Positions 56,721 through 64,000 of a stretch of 64,000 nucleotides of DNA are shown here, one piece after another. The notes under the pieces are model-generated. The model had not been told where the DNA came from and did not search any database. It saw only the letters and a list, made by a program, of their open reading frames with translations. Where the stretch lies: positions 392,851,886-392,915,885 of the forward strand of contig CM077666.1 of assembly GCA_039707655.1 (NCBI GenBank). The letters run 5' to 3'. Every line of letters starts with the position of its first letter. Within the stretch, counting starts at the first letter, position 1. The DNA comes from Elymus sibiricus (taxonomy: Eukaryota; Streptophyta; Magnoliopsida; Poales; Poaceae). A program made the translations under genes and the position numbers.

Positions 56721-57042
56721 GAAACGCGCAAACCACACTGCATCGCTCGGCCCTGACCACCCACCGTAACCGGGAACTCCCCGAAAATTTCCTCGCCCTC
56801 ACTTCTACCACAATTTTTTACGTCATGGACGGCCCAAAGAATGTCATGCGGGTGCGTCTCCGGCCCGCCCAAGACGAAAAGCCCATTTTCTGTCATAATT
56901 TTTTGTCATAGAAGTAGGAGCCCACCACATCTATGATGATACGTGTTTTTGTCACAATTATTGTCATAGAAGTGTCACAACCATGACAGAAAAAGTTTTC
57001 GTCCGGGCCATAATGTCACGGATGTGTCTTTTTTTTGTATTG

Positions 57043-58390
57043 CTGGTCGCGCCAGCCCTGCCGGAAATTGCCGTTGCCGTTGCGGTCTCCCAAGCGGTTG
57101 CCATTGCGGCCGCCTCCGCGACCGGTGCCGCGATCGCTGCGGTCGCCTCAGCGGCCCAGGCGCTCATTGCGAAGCAGCTTGAGCTCGTGGTAGTCCTCGG
57201 TGCTGTGGGAGTGCGAGTTGTTGTAGGCACAGAGAGGGCGGCTGTCCTTCTTGGGCTCATCACGCTCACGGCCGCGCTTCTACTCGGGCTCCGCCGCAAG
57301 CACGGCAGGGCCCTTGCACTTGGTGTCCTTGTTCTTAGCATTGGCGGCGTCTGGCGCCGCGTCAGGGTCATTGTGGGCGAAGAGACGGCCTTCTTCAACC
57401 TTGGCGCACCTGTCGGCGAGGTCGAACAGCTCGATCACAGATTCTAGCTCGTCGATGAAGGCGAGCTTCTCACGCATCCGGACGTCCGCGACACCGGAGG
57501 AGAATGCGGAGATGATGGCGGCCTCGGAGGCACGCGGGATCTTGTTGCGCACTTGGCTGAAGCACTGGATGTACTTGCGGAGAGTCTCGTCAGGGCACTG
57601 GCGCATGATGCGCAAGTCATTGAGCATGAGGGAGCGCTCGTGCGAGCCCTTGAAGTTGGTGACAAATTGCCAACAGAGCTCGTCCCACGAGGAGATAGAC
57701 GCCTCGGGGAGGTTCATGAGCCATGAGCGTGGGCCGTCCTTGAGGTCCATGGGAAACCAGTTCGCCATGACCTTGTCGTCGCCATTCGCTGCCTCGATGC
57801 TCAAGGCATAAAGCTGTAGGAACTCTGCGGGGTTGGGGGTGCCGTCGTAGCGCGGAGGCAGGTCTGGCTTAAACTTGGTGGGCCACACCACGCGGCGTAG
57901 CTCGTGGGTGAAGGCGTGGTAGCCCCCGCATATGGAGGGAACGCCATCAGCGAGGGTGGCACGGTTCTGGCGGCCGGCAGCCGCGACCTCCTAGATGGTC
58001 CTGTCTTGGCGCTGGCACTGCCGCACGAGGAGCACGCGCGCATTGGGTGGCATGCGCCGGACGATCTGGCAGCTGGGCTCGCCATGGTCCGGCGAAGACG
58101 CGCCGCGAGATGGCTCATGCGTCGTGGTGGCTCCTGGCACCCTCGATAGGCGGAGGAGGCGGAGGCGGCGCACCATGCGCCACGTCCCCGGCCCGAGACG
58201 GCGGAGGGTGGAGCGAGCGAGAGGGCATCGGGGCGTCTCCGGCGGCGTTGATGAGCTCGGTGATGCGGCTGAGCCAGGCGTCATAGCCGGCATCGGTGGG
58301 GCGGTAGCGCAGGAGCTCGCACGCCATGAGCAGCGTGGCCTGCGGGGCCGGCGCGTCGCGGTAGGCGAGGGAGGAGGCCGTGGCGGTGTG
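57043..58390 (-). pseudogene. Gypsy Tat-like gag remnant K
   Basis: Minus strand, GC-rich. The order is an N-terminal helix region (ELLRYRPTDAGYDAWLSRI, 58327-58115), a frameshift near 58120, a TAG at 57991-57993, then the core retrotransposon gag domain (WPTKFKPDLPPRYDG, WLMNLPEASISSWDEL, LRKYIQCFSQVRNKIP) to a TAG near 57280. After this comes a zinc-finger-like remnant (CAYNNSHSHSTEDYHELK). It would form the particle capsid in the intact element. Cut by the CACTA end at 57042 and by element B at 58396. Style matches Tat-lineage (RIRE2-like) gag. The pol part is not in the window. Confidence 0.85.
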
Positions 58391-58395
58391 ACCAT

Positions 58396-59962
58396 TGATA
58401 CGTCTCCAACGTATCTATAATTTTTTATTGTTCCATGCTATTATATTATCAATCTTGGATGTTTTTATATGCATTTACAACAATTATATATCATTTTTGG
58501 GGACTAACCTATTAACTTAGTGCCTAGTGCCAGTTGTTGTTTTCTGCCCTATTTTTGTTTTACACAAAATCAGTACCAAACGAAGTCCAAATGCCACGAA
58601 ACTTTTTGGAGATTTTTTCTGGACAAGATAAACACTAGAAGCTTTGGGAGAATACCAGACGCCAGAGGAGGTGGCCACGAGCCACCATGGCACGCCTGGG
58701 GGGGGGGGCAGGCGCGCCCTGGTGCCTCGTGGGCCCACCTCAGCTCCGTTTGACCTAATTCCAGCACTATAAATTCTGGAAAAATCAGAAACCCTCAGGG
58801 GAGTCCACGAAATACTTTTTCCGCCGCCGCAAGTTTCTGTTCTCGAGAGATCCCATCTGGAGGCCTTCTCCGGTACTCCGCCGGAGGGGGAATCGATCAC
58901 GGAGGGGCTCTACATCAACCTTGCTGCCCTTTCGATGATGCATGAGTAGTTTACTGTAGACCTTCGGGTCCATAGTTAGTAGCTAGATGGCTTCTTCTCT
59001 CTTTTTGATCTTCAATACAATGTTCTCCTCGATGTTCTTGGAGTTCTATCCGATGTAATCACTTTTTGCGGTGTGTTTGTTGGGATCCGATGAATTGTGA
59101 GTTTATGATCAGATTATCCATGAATATTATTTGAGTCTTCTCTGATCTCTTTTATGCATGATTATTATGGCTTCGTATTTCTTCTCCGATCTATTGATTT
59201 GGTTTGGCCAACTAGATTGATTTATCTTGCCATGGGAAGAGGTGCTTTGTAATGGGTTCGATCTTGCGGTGCTCAATCCCAGTGACAGAAAGGGACATGA
59301 CACATATGTATCGCTGCTATTAAGGGTAAAAAGATGGGGTTTATTCATACGTGAGTTTATCTTGTCTACATCATGTCATCATTCTTAAGGCGTTACTCCG
59401 TTCTTTATGGACTTAATACACTAGATGCATGCTGGATAGCGGTCGATGTGTGGTGTAATAGTAGTAGATGCAGGCAGGAGTCGGTCTACTTGTCTCAGGC
59501 ATGATGCCTATATACATGATCATTTCCTAGGATATCATCATGATTATTTGCTTTTCTATCAATTGCCCAACAGTAATTTGTCTACCCACCGTATGCTATT
59601 TTATCAAGAGAAGCCTCTAGTGAAAATTATGGCCCCCGGGTCTATCTAAATCATATTACTAAAACCCTAAAAATATTGCTGCCACTTTCTTTTATTTATT
59701 TTATTTTTTATTTTTGTTTCAATCTATCTATCTATCACATACAATTTAATCTTGCAATTGACCGCCGAGGGATTGACAACCCCTCGTTTGCGTTGGGTGC
59801 AAGGATTTGTTGTTTGTGTGCAGGTGCTGCTAACGAGGTGTTGCGTGATTCTCCTACTGGTTTCATAACCTTGGTTTCATAACTGAGGGAAATACTTATC
59901 TCTACTATACTGCATCATCCCTTCCTCTTCGGGGAAAATACCAACGCAAGCTACAAGTAGCA
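58396..59962 (+). repeat. 5' LTR of element B, 1.57 kb
   Basis: TGATACGTCTCC to CAAGTAGCA. The first 626 bp recur at 63375-64000 with few differences, suggesting a fairly young insertion. The ORF at 58517-58900 (minus) and its twin at 63595-63876 are LTR-borne chance ORFs. Confidence 0.9.
58668..58774 (+). promoter_or_regulatory. Promoter hairpin and TATA box, 5' LTR of element B
   Basis: Arms 58668-58696 and 58711-58741 with several mismatches, CCACGAG and GCCACCA on the left and GGCGCGCCCTGG on the right, start 272 bp into the LTR. TATAAAT follows at 58768. Confidence 0.8.
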
Positions 59963-59973
59963 GGAAGAATTTC

Positions 59974-59991
59974 TGGCGCCGTTGCCGGGGA
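59974..59991 (+). other. Primer binding site of element B (tRNA-Asp type)
   Basis: TGGCGCCGTTGCCGGGGA, 11 bp after the LTR end; the least changed copy in the window. Confidence 0.95.
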
Positions 59992-60204
59992 GACATCATC
60001 AACATCTATCAAGTACCTTTGCATAAACTCTCATCTCCTTGCATTTACTTTATTTGCCATTTGCCTCTCGTTTTCATCTCCCCCACTTATAAAACGTTTT
60101 TACAAAAATATTTTTTGTTTGCCTTTTTCTTGTTTGCTATCTTTGCTTGTGTTGCCACGTGCCTTCTATTTGCTTGCATCTTCGCTCGCTAAAAATCTAT
60201 TGAT

Positions 60205-61054
60205 ATGGATCCTCATCCACTTGCTAATCTTTTCAAAATACCCAATTATGATGAACCAATTGCTAGTGAGTTGAGTGCACTTGACTTCCTCTATGAAGTT
60301 TTGCTTGAAAATGATGAATCCGAAAATTGTGATGAAGTGCTGAAAGAAGAAATTTATAAAGTGATTCATGATAGCTCCTTTAATGAAAAGCATGATTAAT
60401 GTTATTATAAATTCTATTAATGTCAATTGTGCTAATAATATGCAAAACTATGATCTTTGGGCCGATAATTTTGTTATGTCCACTACTTATTGCAATGATC
60501 ATGATTGGGGTGATAATGCTTCTTATGATCTCGAAAATTTATTTAAGCCTCATGATGAATATGTTATTGATAATAATGTTTGCAATACAATTAAAAGTGG
60601 GCTTGAAAGAGCATCAACTTTAGGTAATAATGATCCCACTACTTTGGAGAATTATCAATCTTATGAATTTTTTGATAAAAGTGGGTTTGGAGAGGTCATG
60701 ACTTTCGTTGATGATAATCACACTATTTTGGAAGACAATAAATTTTTTATGCATGTGGATCGTAAAGAGAATATTGTTAATTATAGCTATATCGTTGAAT
60801 TTGAATATGATCCTACATGTGATTATTATGAGAGAGGAAAATATGGTTGTAGAAATTTTCATCTTACTAAATTACCTCTCTTCATGTTGAGATTGTTATT
60901 GTTTCTTTCCTCTTCTTTGCATATGCTAGGTTTTGCTTGTCTAGATAATTTGTTTGCCTATAAAATGCCTATGCATAGGAAGTATGTTAGACTTAAATGT
61001 GTTTTTCACATGCTACATGATGCTCTCTTGTGTTTCATTTATTATCTTTCATGA
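60205..61054 (+). pseudogene. Orphan ORF of element B, frameshifted
   Basis: ATG at 60205 opens 64 codons (FLYEVLLENDESENCDE region, matching FLENDGSENC of the element A ORF) and stops at 60399. Homology continues one frame over, from about 60400 to 61054, with YYERGKYGCR, a hydrophobic stretch (about 60880-60950) and PMHRKYVRLKC, ending in LHDAL. A net loss of two bases near 60397 fits. Full length would be about 280 codons, longer than in A. No known domain. Confidence 0.7.
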
Positions 61055-61189
61055 GAGCATCATTGAAACCTCATGCCTATCTTAATGGCTATAAACAATA
61101 GCGCTTGTTGGGAGGCAACCCAATGAATAAAATATTTTTTTTTCTGTTATTGTGTGTTTTCACAATTATTCTACTGGTATTTTTGTGTT

Positions 61190-61880
61190 TTAATTCGTAT
61201 TTGTGCCAAGTAATACCTTTAGGTTGATTTGGAAGATAATATAATTGATGCTGTTTGGAAAACAGAAAGTTTTGCATCCAGTGCCCGAATTTTGTTTCTG
61301 TACTGGAGCGTTAGAAAATCTGAAATTTTTACACAGTATTGGTATATGAATTTCCCACGTTGTCCTAATTTTTCAGAATTTTTGGAGTTACAGAAGTATG
61401 GCTTTTAATTATATTGCTACAGACTGTTCTGTTTTTGACAGATTCTGTTTTTGATGCACTACTTGCTTGTTTTGATGAATCTATGGATTGTATCGGGGGG
61501 TATAAGCCACGGTGAAGTTAGAGTACAGTAGGTATAATGCAAAAATAAAATATGAATGGGTTTTCAACAGTACTTAAAGTAGTGATTTATTTTGTTATGC
61601 TAACGGATCTCACGAAGGTTTTGTTGAGTTTTGTGTGATTGAAGTTTTCAAGTTTTGGGTGAGATCACGATGGATGAAGGAATAAGGAGTAGCAAAAGCC
61701 TAAGCTTGGGGATGCCCGAGGCACCCCAAGGTAATGTTCAAGGAAGACTCAAGCGTCTAAGCTTGGGGCTGCCCCAGAAGGCATCCCCTCTTTCTTCTAC
61801 CAACCATCGATAATTTTACTTGGAGCTATATTTTTATTCGTCACATGATATGTGTTTTACTTCGAGCGTCTTGTATTATA
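61190..61880 (+). other. Non-coding module with polypurine-like hairpins in element B
   Basis: Single copy of the module that is duplicated in element A. AAGCTTGGGGATGCC occurs at about 61704 and a variant AAGCTTGGGGCTGCC at about 61760, the latter followed by GGCATCCCC. Confidence 0.6.
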
Positions 61881-61979
61881 TGAGTCTTTTCTTTGTTTGC
61901 TTTTTAGTTTGTCACAATCATCCTTGCTGAACACACCTATCTTGAGAAAGCGACACGTTTATCATCATTTGTTAGAATA

Positions 61980-62190
61980 CTCTATGTGCTTCACTTAAAT
62001 TTTTTTGAGCTAGGCAGTTGCTCCAGTGCTTCACTTAAATCTTTTTCAGCACGGTGGTGGCTAAATTTTGAAGAAATGAATTCTCATGCTTCACTTATAT
62101 TATTTTGAGAATTGATAAGATTGAAATTTTGAAGAAATATTTGCACTCTCATGCTTCACTTAAATCTTTTTGAGAGTTGATGATAGTAAC
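61980..62190 (+). repeat. Four copies of a TGCTTCACTTAAATCTTTTT motif
   Basis: The motif with small variations recurs four times in about 190 bp, each followed by a GAG or CAG triplet and variable spacer. Element A has weaker versions near 31250. Confidence 0.75.
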
Positions 62191-62499
62191 GGTAATTTGC
62201 ACAAGATAGGAATTTGGTCCCAAAGTGATGAATATTCAAGAGGGATATAATAAAAACTTTCATATAGATCATTGGATATGATAAGTGTGATTCCTTGCAA
62301 TAGTTTTGCGATATGGAAATGATAATATGTGAGTCATGTTAGTGAGTAATTGTGATTTAGTAAGAATATTAGCGTTAAGGTTTGTGATTCCCTATGCATG
62401 CACATCAAGTCAATAGTTATGGAAAGAAATTATATCCTACTTCTCGTGCATTATTCGGTGTTAGTTATGTTTAATGCATGTTTATGACCGTTTTCGTTT

Positions 62500-63374
62500 T
62501 TTGGTTGGTTGCTTCTCAATCTATTTGCTAGCCTTCATTTGTACTAAACGGAAATACTGCTTATGCATCCAAAATCCTTAAACCCAAGTTCTGCCAAATG
62601 AGTCCACTATATCTACCTATATGCGGTATTTCAATGCCATTCCAAGTAAATTGGCGTGTGCCAACTCTAATTTTCAAAATAATTTTTCCGTTTTGTGTGC
62701 CCGTACCGCTCATGAAGCGGCAGGGGGTGGCCATTATTTTCCATGCTAGGTGTTTTATTCTCACGATGAGTGTTTATTCACTTGTCATTGCACGAGAGAA
62801 TGGTTGGTAATAGGGATGCCCAGTCCCACAATGAAATCAAAAATTAATAACAACAAAATTCCTTGGAAAGTGTTGGTATGAAGGGCACCCGTGGATACGG
62901 CTAGCCATATTTTATCTCTTTAATTTCAGCCTTGAGCTCTGGCACATTTGACAAATCTCTGCTTCCCTCTGCGAAGGGCCTATCTATTTACTTTTATGCA
63001 ATTTTTATTTTTTATTTGAGTCTCCATCTTCTCTTATAAAGCACCAACTAGAGAGCACTATTGTCATACTTGTGCATTGGATGTAGCTAATATTTGAGTG
63101 TGTTTCATGAATGGATCAATGATTGAGCATAATGGGCTAGGGATAACTTTCTTTAGCGTTGATATTTTGAAAGACATGGTTGCTTGTTAGCATGCTTGAG
63201 TATTTATATCTTCATGTCAAATTATAGACTATTGCTTTGAATCATTCAAGTCCAATGTCCATGCTACAAAAGAAAAGAATATGTGATGAATATGATAGGC
63301 AGCATTCCACATCAAAAAATCTGTTTTTATCATTTACCTACTCGAGGACGAGCAGGAATTAAGCTTGGGGATGC
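62500..63374 (+). other. Conserved non-coding 3' region and polypurine tract of element B
   Basis: Shares blocks with elements A and I, including TTCCCTCTGCGAAGGGCC (62963-62980) and a TTATGCATCCAAAA segment near 62560. A stretch of about 200 bp (62620-62820) has no counterpart in A and may be a later insertion. AAGCTTGGGGATGC (63361-63374) directly abuts the 3' LTR. Confidence 0.7.
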
Positions 63375-64000
63375 TGATACGTCTCCAACGTATCTGTAAT
63401 TTTTGATTGTTCCATGCTGTTATATTATCAATCTTGGATGTTTTTATATGCATTTACATCAATTATATATCATTTTTGTAGACTAACCTATTAACTTAGT
63501 GACCAGTGCCAGTTGCTGTTTTCTGCCCTGTTTTTGTTTTACAGAAAATCAATACCAAACGAAGTGCAAATGCCACGAAACTTTTTGGAGATTTTTATCT
63601 GGACAAGATAAACACTAGAAGCTTCGGGAGAAGACCAGACGCCAGAGCAAGTGGCCACGAGCCACCAGGGCGCGTCTGGGGGGGCAGGCACGCCCTGGTG
63701 CCTCGTGGGCCCATCTCAGCTCCGTTTGACCTAATTCCACCACTATAAATTCTGGAAAAATCAGAAACCCTCAGGGGAGTCCACGAAATACTTTTTCCGC
63801 CGCCGCAAGTTTCTGTTCTCGAGAGATCCCATCTGGAGGCCTTCTCCGGTACTCCGCCGGAGGGGAAATCGATCACGGAGGGGCTCTACATCAACCTTGC
63901 TGCCCTTTCGATGATGCATGAGTAGTTTACCGTAGACCTTCGGGTCCATAGTTAGTAGCTAGATGGCTTCTTCTCTCTTTTTGATCTTCAATACAATGTT
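63375..64000 (+). repeat. 3' LTR of element B, first 626 bp
   Basis: TGATACGTCTCC start, colinear with 58396 onward, cut by the window end. Hairpin and TATA region are present at about 63648-63750. Confidence 0.9.

Larger units (their letters stand above)
54021..57042. mobile_element. CACTA-like transposon, right part
   Basis: Ends at 57042 with TTTTTTTTGTATTG, the reverse complement of CAATACAAAAAAAA, one base off the usual CACTACAAAAA terminus. It is preceded by mirrored TGTCATAGAAGT segments. Inside are subterminal arrays. Right of 57042 a gag gene resumes, and CTG (57043-57045) would be the 3-bp target-site copy. No left terminus, TNPD-like transposase or second target copy was found, so the left boundary is uncertain and the element may be deleted or non-autonomous. 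Confidence 0.6.
58396..64000 (+). mobile_element. Element B: non-autonomous Athila-like retrotransposon, 3' end outside window
   Basis: 5' LTR 58396-59962, primer site, 3.4 kb internal region and the first 626 bp of the 3' LTR. ACCAT (58391-58395) is the left target-site copy. The internal region has only a broken orphan ORF related to that of element A; no gag or pol. Related to A in LTR start, primer site, ORF and 3' non-coding blocks, but a distinct family. Confidence 0.9.

Noticed and set aside
57280..57891. Gag ORF start at 57891
   Set aside because: That start is a GTG inside the gag frame. The coding sequence continues upstream past it and is broken by a stop and a frameshift, so this is only part of a damaged gag.

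Overview
This window is plant nuclear DNA, almost certainly from a Triticeae grass (wheat, Aegilops or barley group). The evidence is dense nesting of long LTR retrotransposons, TGATACGT-type Athila-like LTRs with tRNA-Asp primer sites, TGTAACAYCCC-type LTRs of 3.8 to 4.7 kb with tRNA-Met(i) primer sites, a CACTA transposon terminus and a few grass-type gene remnants. There is no bacterial, organellar or viral gene organisation. Family names are inferred from structure and memory, because no database search was possible.

Layout. 1-35.9 kb and 57-64 kb are retrotransposon layers. A long-LTR element (F, minus strand, LTR 2653-6539) is invaded at 1033 by another LTR (M). F itself sits in an A-type LTR (G, 6540-6938 plus 10721-11220), which is also split by a solo LTR (E, 6939-10715, TSD GTACC). 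G abuts a scrap of Athila-type pol (J, 11221-11404). J is cut by a 4.7 kb LTR (H) present in three pieces, 11405-12628, 24427-27072 and 34543-35340. H is split by Athila-like element I (12629-24421, minus strand), which carries solo LTR D (18666-23059, TSD CAGGT), and by Athila-like element A (27073-34537, perfect TSD CTAGT). On the right, a CACTA end (57042) and Athila-like element B (58396 to the window end) are inserted in a Tat-like gag gene.

The middle, about 36-53 kb, is the only gene-like block. It holds an unknown single-exon gene (41249-41818), a Werner-type DEDDy 3'-5' exonuclease (46901-47587), an F-box/DUF295 gene (48752-51020) and a DUF4283-like gene (51822-52599). Each carries at least one disabling stop or frameshift. 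The rest of this block is microsatellites, minisatellites, MITE ends and low-complexity DNA. I see no clearly intact cellular gene in the window. The longest undamaged ORFs are the gag-protease of element I and an orphan 241-aa ORF in element A.

The most interesting signals are non-coding. (1) All five complete Athila-like LTR copies, from three families, carry a long GC-rich inverted repeat starting about 270 bp from the LTR 5' end and ending 26-35 bp before the TATA box. (2) Four unrelated-looking long LTRs (F, E, D, H) share a block of paired palindromes whose centres differ but stay self-complementary. (3) The same four share a second double-hairpin block 280-380 bp before the LTR 3' end. 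(4) In three of these LTRs a donor-like GTAA site lies 513-523 bp after the TATA box, suggesting a spliced leader. (5) Elements I, A and B share non-coding 3' sequence although their coding content differs.
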